DNA of 64,000 nucleotides from Parapristionchus giblindavisi (GCA_943737045.1 CALSFV010000006.1:1240001-1304000), one strand, 5' to 3'. Counted from the stretch's first letter, positions 12,291 to 28,000 are shown. The notes: generated from the letters alone by a model not told the origin. Numbers and translations: made by a program.

Positions 12291-15200
12291 AATATGATGC
12301 GTGAAGGCCTCATACTTCTGGAAAGAATCGGTCTGAAACAATAGATATATAATTAAATCCATTATTTTCGTCTTCATCACAAATACAGTATCATAATACG
12401 ATACAGTGCTGAGAGAAGATCAAAGATTAAAATCACAACAACACGTAAACATCTTTATTCGATATCGGTCAATCAATAATTCACTGCATTACCTTGTGGA
12501 GTTTACATCGCAATAATTCACTGTATTACCTAGTTTACATCGCTGCAGACCAATCAGTATGATGCGTGAGGGCCTCATACTTCTGGAAAGAATCGGTCTG
12601 AAACAATAGATATATAATTAAATCCATTATTTTCGTCTTCATCACAAATACAGTATCATAATACGATACAGTACTGAGAGAAGATTTAAGATTAAAATCA
12701 CAACAACACGTAAACATCTTTATTCGATATCGGTCAATCAATAATTCACTGCATTACCTTGTGGAGTTTACATCGCTGTAGACCAATCAATATGAGGAGC
12801 GAAGGCCTCATACTTCTGGAAAGAATCGGTCTGAAACAATAGATATATAATTAAATCCATTATTTTCGTCTTCATCACAAATACAGTATCATAATACGAA
12901 ACAGTACTGAGAGAAGATCAAAGATTAAAATCACAACAACACGTAAACATCTTTATTCGATATCGGTCAATCAATAATTCACTGCATTACCTTGTGGAGT
13001 TTACATCGCAATAATTCACTGTATTACCTAGTTTACATCGCTGTAGACCAATCAATATGAGGAGCGAAGGCCTCATACTTCTGGAAAGAATCGGTCTGAA
13101 ACAATAGATATATAATTAAATCCATTATTTTCGTCTTCATCACAAATACAGTATCATAATACGATACAGTGCTGAGAGAAGATCAAAGATTAAAATCACA
13201 ACAACACGTAAACATCTTTATTCGATATCGGTCAATCAATAATTCACTGCATTACCTTGTGGAGTTTACATCGCAATAATTCACTGTATTACCTAGTTTA
13301 CATCGCTGCAGACCAATCAATATGATGCGTGAGGGCCTCATACTTCTGGAAAGAATCGGTCTGAAACAATAGATATATAATTAAATCCATTGTTTTCGTC
13401 TTCATCACAAATACAGTATCATAATACGATACAGTACTGAGAGAAGATCAAAGATTAAAATCACAACAACACGTAAACATCTTTATTCGATATCGGTCAA
13501 TCAATAATTCACTGCATTACCTTGTGGAGTTTACATCGCAATAATTCACTGTATTACCTAGTTTACATCGCTGCAGACCAATCAATATGATGCGTGAAGG
13601 CCTCATACTTCTGGAAAGAATCGGTCTGAAACAATAGATATATAATTAAATCCATTATTTTCGTCTTCATCACAAATACAGTATCATAATACGATACAGT
13701 ACTGAGAGAAGATCAAAGATTAAAATCACAACAACAGGTAAACATATTTATTTGGTATCGGTCAATCAATAATTCACTGTATTACCTTGTGGAGTTTACA
13801 TCGCTGTAGACCAATCAATATGATGCGTGAAGGCCTCATACTTCTGGAAAGAATCGGTCTGAAACAATAGATATATAATTAAATCCATTATTTTCGTCTT
13901 CATCACAAATACAGTATCATAATACGATACAGTACTGAGAGAAGATTTAAGATTAAAATCACAACAACACGTAAACATCTTTATTCGATATCGGTCAATC
14001 AATAATTCACTGCATTACCTTGTGGAGTTTACATCGCAATAATTCACTGTATTACCTAGTTTACATCGCTGCAGACCAATCAATATGATGCGTGAGGGCC
14101 TCATACTTCTGGAAAGAATCGGTCTGAAACAATAGATATATAATTAAATCCATTGTTTTCGTCTTCATCACAAATACAGTATCATAATACGATACAGTAC
14201 TGAGAGAAGATTTAAGATTAAAATCACAACAACACGTAAACATCTTTATTCGATATCGGTCAATCAATAATTCACTGCATTACCTTGTGGAGTTTACATC
14301 GCAATAATTCACTGTATTACCTAGTTTACATCGCTGTAGACCAATCAATATGAGGAGCGAAGGCCTCATACTTCTCGAAAGACTCGGTCTGAAACAATAG
14401 ATATATAATTAAATCCATTATTTTCGTCTTCATCACAAATACAGTATCATAATACGATACAGTACTGAGAGAAGATCAAAGATTAAAATCACAACAACAG
14501 GTAAACATCTTTATTCGATATCGGTCAATCAATAATTCACTGTATTACCTTGTGGAGTTTACATCGCTGTAGACCAATCAATATGATGCGTGAAGGCCTC
14601 ATACTTCTGGAAAGAATCGGTCTGAAACAATAGATATATAATTAAATCCATTATTTTCGTCTTCATCACAAATACAGTATCATAATACGATACAGTACTG
14701 AGAGAAGATCAAAGATTAAAATCACAACAACAGGTAAACATCTTTATTCGATATCGGTCAATCAATAATTCACTGTATTACCTTGTGGAGTTTACATCGC
14801 TGTAGACCAATCAATATGATGCGTGAAGGCCTCATACTTCTGGAAAGAATCGGTCTGAAACAATAGATATATAATTAAATCCATTATTTTCGTCTTCATC
14901 ACAAATACAGTATCATAATACGATACAGTGCTGAGAGAAGATCAAAGATTAAAATCACAACAACAGGTAAACATCTTTATTCGATATCGGTCAATCAATA
15001 ATTCACTGCATTACCTTGTGGAGTTTACATCGCAATAATTCACTGTATTACCTAGTTTACATCGCTGCAGACCAATCAATGTGATGCGTGAGGGCCTCAT
15101 ACTTCTGGAAAGAATCGGTCTGAAACAATAGATATATAATTAAATCCATTGTTTTCGTCTTCATCACAAATACAGTATCATAATACGATACAGTACTGAG

Positions 15201-16052
15201 AGAAGATTTAAGATTAAAATCACAACAACACGTAAACATCTTTATTCGATATCGGTCAATCAATAATTCACTGCATTACCTTGTGGAGTTTACATCGCAA
15301 TAATTCACTGTATTACCTAGTTTACATCGCTGTAGACCAATCAATATGAGGAGCGAAGGCCTCATACTTCTCGAAAGACTCGGTCTGAAACAATAGATAT
15401 ATAATTAAATCCATTATTTTCGTCTTCATCACAAATACAGTATCATAATACGATACAGTACTGAGAGAAGATCAAAGATTAAAATCACAACAACAGGTAA
15501 ACATCTTTATTCGATATCGGTCAATCAATAATTCACTGTATTACCTTGTGGAGTTTACATCGCTGTAGACCAATCAATATGATGCGTGAAGGCCTCATAC
15601 TTCTGGAAAGAATCGGTCTGAAACAATAGATATATAATTAAATCCATTATTTTCGTCTTCATCACAAATACAGTATCATAATACGATACAGTACTGAGAG
15701 AAGATCAAAGATTAAAATCACAACAACAGGTAAACATCTTTATTCGATATCGGTCAATCAATAATTCACTGTATTACCTTGTGGAGTTTACATCGCTGTA
15801 GACCAATCAATATGATGCGTGAAGGCCTCATACTTCTGGAAAGAATCGGTCTGAAACAATAGATATATAATTAAATCCATTATTTTCGTCTTCATCACAA
15901 ATACAGTATCATAATACGATACAGTGCTGAGAGAAGATCAAAGATTAAAATCACAACAACAGGTAAACATCTTTATTCGATATCGGTCAATCAATAATTC
16001 ACTGCATTACCTTGTGGAGTTTACATCGCAATAATTCACTGTATTACCTAGT
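11539..16052. repeat. 996 bp 4-mer HOR with an irregular insert
   Basis: A unit of 265, 233, 233 and 265 bp starts at 11539, 14061 and 15057, and begins again at 16053. The leading monomer is recognisable by CTGCAGACC, GTGAGGGCC (destroying the AGGCCT palindrome) and CATTGTTTTCG, and the last monomer by CAGTGCTGAG (14929, 15925). The interval 12535-13795 has a different order (233, 265, 265, 265, 233) and mixes the same variants, so it looks like a local rearrangement within the block. This block overlaps the end of the 1,960 bp unit because the same monomers take part in both periodicities. Confidence 0.85.
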
Positions 16053-18213
16053 TTACATCGCTGCAGACCAATCAATATGATGCGTGAGGGCCTCATACTT
16101 CTGGAAAGAATCGGTCTGAAACAATAGATATATAATTAAATCCATTGTTTTCGTCTTCATCACAAATACAGTATCATAATACGATACAGTACTGAGAGAA
16201 GATTTAAGATTAAAATCACAACAACACGTAAACATCTTTATTCGATATCGGTCAATCAATAATTCACTGCATTACCTTGTGGAGTTTACATCGCAATAAT
16301 TCACTGTATTACCTAGTTTACATCGCTGTAGACCAATCAATATGAGGAGCGAAGGCCTCATACTTCTCGAAAGACTCGGTCTGAAACAATAGATATATAA
16401 TTAAATCCATTATTTTCGTCTTCATCACAAATACAGTATCATAATACGATACAGTACTGAGAGAAGATCAAAGAATACAATCACAACAACACATAAACAT
16501 ATTTATTCGGTATCGGTCAATCAATAATTCACTGTATTACCTTGTGGAGTTTACATCGCTGTAGACCAATCAATATGATGCGTGAAGGCCTCATACTTCT
16601 GGAAAGAATCGGTCTGAAACAATAGATATATAATTAAATCCATTATTTTCGTCTTCATCACAAATACAGTATCATAATACGATACAGTACTGAGAAAAGA
16701 TCAAAGATTAAAATCACAACAACAGGTAAACATCTTTATTCGATATCGGTCAATCAATAATTCACTGTATTACCTTGTGGAGTTTACATCGCTGTAGACC
16801 AATCAATATGATGCGTGAAGGCCTCATACTTCTGGAAAGAATCGGTCTGAAACAATAGATATATAATTAAATCCATTATTTTCGTCTTCATCACAAATAC
16901 AGTATCATAATACGATACAGTACTGAGAGAAGATCAAAGATTAAAATCACAACAACAGGTAAACATCTTTATTCGATATCGGTCAATCAATAATTCACTG
17001 TATTACCTTGTGGAGTTTACATCGCTGTAGATCAATAAATATGATGCGTGAAGGCCTCATACTTCTCGAAAGACTCGGTCTGAAACAATAGATATATAAT
17101 TAAATCCATTATTTTCGTCTTCATCACAAATACAGTATCATAATACGATACAGTACTGAGAGAAGATCAAAGATTAAAATCACAACAACAGGTAAACATC
17201 TTTATTCGATATCGGTCAATCAATAATTCACTGTATTACCTTGTGGAGTTTACATCGCTGTAGACCAATCAATATGAGGTGCGAAGGCCTCATACTTCTC
17301 GAAAGACTCGGTCTGAAACAATAGATATATAATTAAATCCATTATTGTCGTCTTCATCACAAATACAGTATCATAATACAATACAGTACTGAGAGAAGAT
17401 CAAAGAATACAATCACAACAACACATAAACATATTTATTCGGTATCGGTCAATCAATAATTCACTGTATTACCTTGTGGAGTTTACATCGCTGTAGACCA
17501 ATCAATATGATGCGTGAAGGCCTCATACTTCTGGAAAGAATCGGTCTGAAACAATAGATATATAATTAAATCCATTATTTTCGTCTTCATCACAAATACA
17601 GTATCATAATACGATACAGTACTGAGAGAAGATCAAAGATTAAAATCACAACAACAGGTAAACATCTTTATTCGATATCGGTCAATCAATAATTCACTGC
17701 ATTACCTTGTGGAGTTTACATCGCAATAATTCACTCTATTACCTAGTTTACATCGCTGCAGACCAATCAATATGATGCGTGAAGGCCTCATACTTCTGGA
17801 AAGAATCGGTCTGAAACAATAGATATATAATTAAATCCATTATTTTCGTCTTCATCGCAAATACAGTATCATAATACGATACAGTACTGAGAGAAGATCA
17901 AAGATTAAAATCACAACAACAGGTAAACATCTTTATTCGATATCGGTCAATCAATAATTCACTGTATTACCTTGTGGAGTTTACATCGCTGTAGACCAAT
18001 CAATATGATGCGTGAAGGCCTCATACTTCTGGAAAGAATCGGTCTGAAACAATAGATATATAATTAAATCCATTATTTTCGTCTTCATCACAAATACAGT
18101 ATCATAATACGATACAGTACTGAGAAAAGATCAAAGATTAAATTCACAACAACACGTAAACATCTTTATTCGATATCGGTCAATCAATAATTCACTGTAT
18201 TACTTTGTGGAGT
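16053..18213. repeat. Mixed monomer segment, no local higher-order period
   Basis: Monomers start at 16053, 16318, 16551, 16784, 17017, 17250, 17483, 17748 and 17981. The segment includes single-copy variants such as TAGATCAATAAATATG near 17028 (first CAATCAATA box altered) and GAGGTGCG near 17276. It repeats nothing immediately next to it. The stretch from 17250 onward recurs at 24062 (offset 6,812 bp). Confidence 0.85.
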
Positions 18214-21200
18214 TTACATCGCTGTAGACCAATCAATATGATGCGTGAAGGCCTCATACTTCTGGAAAGAATCGGTCTGAAACAATAGATATATAATTAA
18301 ATCCATTATTTTCGTCTTCATCACAAATACAGTATCATAATACGATACAGTACTGAGAGAAGATTTAAGATTAAAATCACAACAACACGTAAACATCTTT
18401 ATTCGATATCGGTCAATCAATAATTCACTGCATTACCTTGTGGAGTTTACATCGCTGTAGACCAATCAATATGAGGAGCGAAGGCCTCATACTTCTGGAA
18501 AGAATCGGTCTGAAACAATAGATATATAATTAAATCCATTATTTTCGTCTTCATCACAAATACAGTATCATAATACGATACAGTACTGAGAGAAGATCAA
18601 AGATTAAAATCACAACAACACGTAAACATCTTTATTCGATATCGGTCAATCAATAATTCACTGCATTACCTTGTGGAGTTTACATCGCAATAATTCACTG
18701 TATCACCTAGTTTACATCGCTGCAGACCAATCAATATGATGCGTGAAGGCCTCATACTTCTGGAAAGAATCGGTCTGAAACAATAGATATATAATTAAAT
18801 CCATTATTTTCGTCTTCATCACAAATACAGTATCATAATACGATACAGTACTGAGAGAAGATCAAAGATTAAAATCACAACAACAGGTAAACATCTTTAT
18901 TCGATATCGGTCAATCAATAATTCACTGTATTACCTTGTGGAGTTTACATCGCTGTAGACCAATCAATATGATGCGTGAAGGCCTCATACTTCTGGAAAG
19001 AATCGGTCTGAAACAATAGATATATAATTAAATCCATTATTTTCGTCTTCATCACAAATACAGTATCATAATACGATACAGTACTGAGAAAAGATCAAAG
19101 ATTAAAATCACAACAACACGTAAACATCTTTATTCGATATCGGTCAATCAATAATTCACTATATTACTTTGTGGAGTTTACATCGCTGTAGACCAATCAA
19201 TATGATGCGTGAAGGCCTCATACTTCTGGAAAGAATCGGTCTGAAACAATAGATATATAATTAAATCCATTATTTTCGTCTTCATCACAAATACAGTATC
19301 ATAATACGATACAGTACTGAGAGAAGATTTAAGATTAAAATCACAACAACACGTAAACATCTTTATTCGATATCGGTCAATCAATAATTCACAGCATTAC
19401 CTTGTGGAGTTTACATCGCAATAATTCACTGTATTACCTAGTTTACATCGCTGTAGACCAATCAATATGATGCGTGAAGGCCTCATACTTCTGGAAAGAA
19501 TCGGTCTGAAACAATAGATATATAATTAAATCCATTATTTTCGTCTTCATCACAAATACAGTATCATAATACGATACAGTACTGAGAAAAGATTTAAGAT
19601 TAAAATCACAACAACACGTAAACATCTTTATTCGGTATCGGTCAATCAATAATTCACTGTATTACCTTGTGGAGTTTACATCGCTGTAGACCAATCAATA
19701 TGATGCGTGAAGGCCTCATACTTCTGGAAAGAATCGGTCTGAAACAATAGATATATAATTAAATCCATTATTTTCGTCTTCATCACAAATACAGTATCAT
19801 AATACGATACAGTACTGAGAAAAGATCAAAGATTAAAATCACAACAACAGGTAAACATCTTTATTCGATATCGGTCAATCAATAATTCACTGCATTACCT
19901 TGTGGAGTTTACATCGCAATAATTCACTGTATTACCTAGTTTACATCGCTGCAGACCAATCAATATGATGCGTGAAGGCCTCATACTTCTGGAAAGAATC
20001 GGTCTGAAACAATAGATATATAATTAAATCCATTATTTTCGTCTTCATCACAAATACAGTATCATAATACGATACAGTACTGAGAAAAGATCAAAGATTA
20101 AAATCACAACAACACGTAAACATCTTTATTCGATATCGGTCAATCAATAATTCACTGTATTACTTTGTGGAGTTTACATCGCTGTAGACCAATCAATATG
20201 ATGCGTGAAGGCCTCATACTTCTGGAAAGAATCGGTCTGAAACAATAGATATATAATTAAATCCATTATTTTCGTCTTCATCACAAATACAGTATCATAA
20301 TACGATACAGTACTGAGAGAAGATTTAAGATTAAAATCACAACAACACGTAAACATCTTTATTCGATATCGGTCAATCAATAATTCACTGCATTACCTTG
20401 TGGAGTTTACATCGCTGTAGACCAATCAATATGATGCGTGAAGGCCTCATACTTCTGGAAAGAATCGGTCTGAAACAATAGATATATAATTAAATCCATT
20501 ATTTTCGTCTTCATCACAAATACAGTATCATAATACGATACAGTACTGAGAGAAGATCAAAGATTAAAATCACAACAACAGGTAAACATCTTTATTCGAT
20601 ATCGGTCAATCAATAATTCACTGCATTACCTTGTGGAGTTTACATCGCAATAATTCACTCTATTACCTAGTTTACATCGCTGCAGACCAATCAATATGAT
20701 GCGTGAAGGCCTCATACTTCTGGAAAGAATCGGTCTGAAACAATAGATATATAATTAAATCCATTATTTTCGTCTTCATCGCAAATACAGTATCATAATA
20801 CGATACAGTACTGAGAGAAGATCAAAGATTAAAATCACAACAACAGGTAAACATCTTTATTCGATATCGGTCAATCAATAATTCACTGTATTACTTTGTG
20901 GAGTTTACATCGCTGTAGACCAATCAATATGATGCGTGAAGGCCTCATACTTCTGGAAAGAATCGGTCTGAAACAATAGATATATAATTAAATCCATTAT
21001 TTTCGTCTTCATCACAAATACAGTATCATAATACGATACAGTACTGAGAGAAGATTTAAGATTAAAATCACAACAACACGTAAACATCTTTATTCGATAT
21101 CGGTCAATCAATAATTCACTGCATTACCTTGTGGAGTTTACATCGCTGTAGACCAATCAATATGAGGAGCGAAGGCCTCATACTTCTGGAAAGAATCGGT

Positions 21201-23200
21201 CTGAAACAATAGATATATAATTAAATCCATTATTTTCGTCTTCATCACAAATACAGTATCATAATACGATACAGTACTGAGAGAAGATCAAAGATTAAAA
21301 TCACAACAACACGTAAACATCTTTATTCGATATCGGTCAATCAATAATTCACTGCATTACCTTGTGGAGTTTACATCGCAATAATTCACTGTATCACCTA
21401 GTTTACATCGCTGCAGACCAATCAATATGATGCGTGAAGGCCTCATACTTCTGGAAAGAATCGGTCTGAAACAATAGATATATAATTAAATCCATTATTT
21501 TCGTCTTCATCACAAATACAGTATCATAATACGATACAGTACTGAGAGAAGATCAAAGATTAAAATCACAACAACAGGTAAACATCTTTATTCGATATCG
21601 GTCAATCAATAATTCACTGTATTACCTTGTGGAGTTTACATCGCTGTAGACCAATCAATATGATGCGTGAAGGCCTCATACTTCTGGAAAGAATCGGTCT
21701 GAAACAATAGATATATAATTAAATCCATTATTTTCGTCTTCATCACAAATACAGTATCATAATACGATACAGTACTGAGAAAAGATCAAAGATTAAAATC
21801 ACAACAACACGTAAACATCTTTATTCGATATCGGTCAATCAATAATTCACTATATTACTTTGTGGAGTTTACATCGCTGTAGACCAATCAATATGATGCG
21901 TGAAGGCCTCATACTTCTGGAAAGAATCGGTCTGAAACAATAGATATATAATTAAATCCATTATTTTCGTCTTCATCACAAATACAGTATCATAATACGA
22001 TACAGTACTGAGAGAAGATTTAAGATTAAAATCACAACAACACGTAAACATCTTTATTCGATATCGGTCAATCAATAATTCACAGCATTACCTTGTGGAG
22101 TTTACATCGCAATAATTCACTGTATTACCTAGTTTACATCGCTGTAGACCAATCAATATGATGCGTGAAGGCCTCATACTTCTGGAAAGAATCGGTCTGA
22201 AACAATAGATATATAATTAAATCCATTATTTTCGTCTTCATCACAAATACAGTATCATAATACGATACAGTACTGAGAAAAGATTTAAGATTAAAATCAC
22301 AACAACACGTAAACATCTTTATTCGGTATCGGTCAATCAATAATTCACTGTATTACCTTGTGGAGTTTACATCGCTGTAGACCAATCAATATGATGCGTG
22401 AAGGCCTCATACTTCTGGAAAGAATCGGTCTGAAACAATAGATATATAATTAAATCCATTATTTTCGTCTTCATCACAAATACAGTATCATAATACGATA
22501 CAGTACTGAGAAAAGATCAAAGATTAAAATCACAACAACAGGTAAACATCTTTATTCGATATCGGTCAATCAATAATTCACTGCATTACCTTGTGGAGTT
22601 TACATCGCAATAATTCACTGTATTACCTAGTTTACATCGCTGCAGACCAATCAATATGATGCGTGAAGGCCTCATACTTCTGGAAAGAATCGGTCTGAAA
22701 CAATAGATATATAATTAAATCCATTATTTTCGTCTTCATCACAAATACAGTATCATAATACGATACAGTACTGAGAAAAGATCAAAGATTAAAATCACAA
22801 CAACACGTAAACATCTTTATTCGATATCGGTCAATCAATAATTCACTGTATTACTTTGTGGAGTTTACATCGCTGTAGACCAATCAATATGATGCGTGAA
22901 GGCCTCATACTTCTGGAAAGAATCGGTCTGAAACAATAGATATATAATTAAATCCATTATTTTCGTCTTCATCACAAATACAGTATCATAATACGATACA
23001 GTACTGAGAGAAGATTTAAGATTAAAATCACAACAACACGTAAACATCTTTATTCGATATCGGTCAATCAATAATTCACTGCATTACCTTGTGGAGTTTA
23101 CATCGCTGTAGACCAATCAATATGATGCGTGAAGGCCTCATACTTCTGGAAAGAATCGGTCTGAAACAATAGATATATAATTAAATCCATTATTTTCGTC
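18214..23200. repeat. 2,691 bp 11-mer HOR, two copies
   Basis: Copy one is 18214-20904 and copy two starts at 20905. The monomer order is 233, 265, 233, 233, 265, 233, 265, 233, 233, 265, 233. Shared private variants include GTATCACCTAG (near 18701 and 21392), CACTATATTAC (near 19158 and 21849), CACAGCATTACC (near 19391 and 22082) and AAAAGATTTAAG (near 19587 and 22278). The second copy diverges near 23230, where GAGAAAAG with TTATTCGGTATCGG replaces the expected sequence. Confidence 0.9.
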
Positions 23201-25025
23201 TTCATCACAAATACAGTATCATAATACGATACAGTACTGAGAAAAGATCAAAGATTAAAATCACAACAACACGTAAACATCTTTATTCGGTATCGGTCAA
23301 TCAATAATTCACTGTATTACCTTGTGGAGTTTACATCGCTGTAGACCAATCAATATGATGCGTGAAGGCCTCATACTTCTGGAAAGAATCGGTCTGAAAC
23401 AATAGATATATAATTAAATCCATTATTTTCGTCTTCATCACAAATACAGTATCATAATACGATACAGTACTGAGAGAAGATCAAAGATTAAAATCACAAC
23501 AACAGGTAAACATCTTTATTCGATATCGGTCAATCAATAATTCACTGCATTACCTTGTGGAGTTTACATCGCAATAATTCACTGTATTACCTAGTTTACA
23601 TCGCTGCAGACCAATCAATATGATGCGTGAAGGCCTCATACTTCTGGAAAGAATCGGTCTGAAACAATAGATATATAATTAAATCCATTATTTTCGTCTT
23701 CATCACAAATACAGTATCATAATACGATACAGTACTGAGAGAAGATCAAAGAATACAATCACAACAACACATAAACATATTTATTCGGTATCGGTCAATC
23801 AATAATTCACTGTATTACCTTGTGGAGTTTACATCGCTGTAGGCCAATCAATATGAGGAGCGAAGGCCTCATACTTCTCGAAAGACTCGGTCTGAAACAA
23901 TAGATATATAATTAAATCCATTATTTTCGTCTTCATCACAAATACAGTATCATAATACGATACAGTACTGAGAGAAGATCAAAGATTAAAATCACAACAA
24001 CAGGTAAACATCTTTATTCGATATCGGTCAATCAATAATTCACTGTATTACCTTGTGGAGTTTACATCGCTGTAGACCAATCAATATGAGGAGCGAAGGC
24101 CTCATACTTCTCGAAAGACTCGGTCTGAAACAATAGATATATAATTAAATCCATTATTGTCGTCTTCATCACAAATACAGTATCATAATACAATACAGTA
24201 CTGAGAGAAGATCAAAGAATACAATCACAACAACACATAAACATATTTATTCGGTATCGGTCAATCAATAATTCACTGTATTACCTTGTGGAGTTTACAT
24301 CGCTGTAGACCAATCAATATGATGCGTGAAGGCCTCATACTTCTGGAAAGAATCGGTCTGAAACAATAGATATATAATTAAATCCATTATTTTCGTCTTC
24401 ATCACAAATACAGTATCATAATACGATACAGTACTGAGAGAAGATCAAAGATTAAAATCACAACAACAGGTAAACATCTTTATTCGATATCGGTCAATCA
24501 ATAATTCACTGCATTACCTTGTGGAGTTTACATCGCAATAATTCACTGTATTACCTAGTTTACATCGCTGCAGACCAATCAATATGATGCGTGAAGGCCT
24601 CATACTTCTGGAAAGAATCGGTCTGAAACAATAGATATATAATTAAATCCATTATTTTCGTCTTCATCACAAATACAGTATCATAATACGATACAGTACT
24701 GAGAGAAGATCAAAGATTAAAATCACAACAACAGGTAAACATCTTTATTCGATATCGGTCAATCAATAATTCACTGTATTACCTTGTGGAGTTTACATCG
24801 CTGTAGACCAATCAATATGATGCGTGAAGGCCTCATACTTCTGGAAAGAATCGGTCTGAAACAATAGATATATAATTAAATCCATTATTTTCGTCTTCAT
24901 CACAAATACAGTATCATAATACGATACAGTACTGAGAAAAGATCAAAGATTAAAATCACAACAACACGTAAACATCTTTATTCGATATCGGTCAATCAAT
25001 AATTCACTGTATTACTTTGTGGAGT
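23201..25025. repeat. Mixed monomer segment between two large HORs
   Basis: Monomers start at 23331, 23596, 23829, 24062, 24295, 24560 and 24793. Two GAGGAGCG haplotype monomers are consecutive (23829 and 24062). A private base change, TAGGCCAATC, sits near 23840. The part from 24062 matches 17250-18213 at an offset of 6,812 bp, including ATTGTCGTC and AATACAATACAG. Confidence 0.85.
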
Positions 25026-28000
25026 TTACATCGCTGTAGACCAATCAATATGATGCGTGAAGGCCTCATACTTCTGGAAAGAATCGGTCTGAAACAATAG
25101 ATATATAATTAAATCCATTATTTTCGTCTTCATCACAAATACAGTATCATAATACGATACAGTACTGAGAGAAGATTTAAGATTAAAATCACAACAACAC
25201 GTAAACATCTTTATTCGATATCGGTCAATCAATAATTCACTGCATTACCTTGTGGAGTTTACATCGCTGTAGACCAATCAATATGAGGAGCGAAGGCCTC
25301 ATACTTCTGGAAAGAATCGGTCTGAAACAATAGATATATAATTAAATCCATTATTTTCGTCTTCATCACAAATACAGTATCATAATACGATACAGTACTG
25401 AGAGAAAATCAAAGATTAAAATCACAACAACACGTAAACATCTTTATTCGATATCGGTCAATCAATAATTCACTGCATTACCTTGTGGAGTTTACATCGC
25501 AATAATTCACTGTATTACCTAGTTTACATCGCTGCAGACCAATCAATATGATGCGTGAAGGCCTCATACTTCTGGAAAGAATCGGTCTGAAACAATAGAT
25601 ATATAATTAAATCCATTATTTTCGTCTTCATCACAAATACAGTATCATAATACGATACAGTACTGAGAGAAGATCAAAGATTAAAATCACAACAACAGGT
25701 AAACATCTTTATTCGATATCGGTCAATCAATAATTCACTGTATTACCTTGTGGAGTTTACATCGCTGTAGACCAATCAATATGATGCGTGAAGGCCTCAT
25801 ACTTCTGGAAAGAATCGGTCTGAAACAATAGATATATAATTAAATCCATTATTTTCGTCTTCATCACAAATACAGTATCATAATACGATACAGTACTGAG
25901 AAAAGATCAAAGATTAAAATCACAACAACACGTAAACATCTTTATTCGATATCGGTCAATCAATAATTCACTATATTACTTTGTGGAGTTTACATCGCTG
26001 TAGACCAATCAATATGATGCGTGAAGGCCTCATACTTCTGGAAAGAATCGGTCTGAAACAATAGATATATAATTAAATCCATTATTTTCGTCTTCATCAC
26101 AAATACAGTATCATAATACGATACAGTACTGAGAGAAGATTTAAGATTAAAATCACAACAACACGTAAACATCTTTATTCGATATCGGTCAATCAATAAT
26201 TCACAGCATTACCTTGTGGAGTTTACATCGCAATAATTCACTGTATTACCTAGTTTACATCGCTGTAGACCAATCAATATGATGCGTGAAGGCCTCATAC
26301 TTCTGGAAAGAATCGGTCTGAAACAATAGATATATAATTAAATCCATTATTTTCGTCTTCATCACAAATACAGTATCATAATACGATACAGTACTGAGAG
26401 AAGATCAAAGAATACAATCACAACAACACATAAACATATTTATTCGGTATTGGTCAATCAATAATTCACTGTATTACCTTGTGGAGTTTACATCGCTGTA
26501 GACCAATCAATATGATGCGTGAAGGCCTCATACTTCTGGAAAGAATCGGTCTGAAACAATAGATATATAATTAAATCCATTATTTTCGTCTTCATCACAA
26601 ATACAGTATCATATTACGATACAGTACTGAGAGAAGATCAAAGATTAAAATCACAACAACAGGTAAACATCTTTATTCGATATCGGTCAATCAATAATTC
26701 ACTGCATTACCTTGTGGAGTTTACATCGCAATAATTCACTGTATTACCTAGTTTACATCGCTGCAGACCAATCAATATGATGCGTGAAGGCCTCATACTT
26801 CTGGAAAGAATCGGTCTGAAACAATAGATATATAATTAAATCCATTATTTTCGTCTTCATCACAAATACAGTATCATAATACGATACAGTACTGAGAGAA
26901 GATCAAAGATTAAAATCACAACAACAGGTAAACATCTTTATTCGATATCGGTCAATCAATAATTCACTGTATTACCTTGTGGAGTTTACATCGCTGTAGA
27001 CCAATCAATATGATGCGTGAAGGCCTCATACTTCTGGAAAGAATCGGTCTGAAACAATAGATATATAATTAAATCCATTATTTTCGTCTTCATCACAAAT
27101 ACAGTATCATAATACGATACAGTACTGAGAAAAGATCAAAGATTAAAATCACAACAACACGTAAACATCTTTATTCGATATCGGTCAATCAATAATTCAC
27201 TGTATTACTTTGTGGAGTTTACATCGCTGTAGACCAATCAATATGATGCGTGAAGGCCTCATACTTCTGGAAAGAATCGGTCTGAAACAATAGATATATA
27301 ATTAAATCCATTATTTTCGTCTTCATCACAAATACAGTATCATAATACGATACAGTACTGAGAGAAGATTTAAGATTAAAATCACAACAACACGTAAACA
27401 TCTTTATTCGATATCGGTCAATCAATAATTCACTGCATTACCTTGTGGAGTTTACATCGCTGTAGACCAATCAATATGAGGAGCGAAGGCCTCATACTTC
27501 TGGAAAGAATCGGTCTGAAACAATAGATATATAATTAAATCCATTATTTTCGTCTTCATCACAAATACAGTATCATAATACGATACAGTACTGAGAGAAG
27601 ATTTAAGATTAAAATCACAACAACACGTAAACATCTTTATTCGATATCGGTCAATCAATAATTCACTGCATTACCTTGTGGAGTTTACATCGCAATAATT
27701 CACTGTATTACCTAGTTTACATCGCTGCAGACCAATCAATATGATGCGTGAAGGCCTCATACTTCTGGAAAGAATCGGTCTGAAACAATAGATATATAAT
27801 TAAATCCATTATTTTCGTCTTCATCACAAATACAGTATCATAATACGATACAGTACTGAGAGAAGATCAAAGAATACAATCACAACAACACATAAACATA
27901 TTTATTCGGTATCGGTCAATCAATAATTCACTGTATTACCTTGTGGAGTTTACATCGCTGTAGACCAATCAATATGATGCGTGAAGGCCTCATACTTCTG

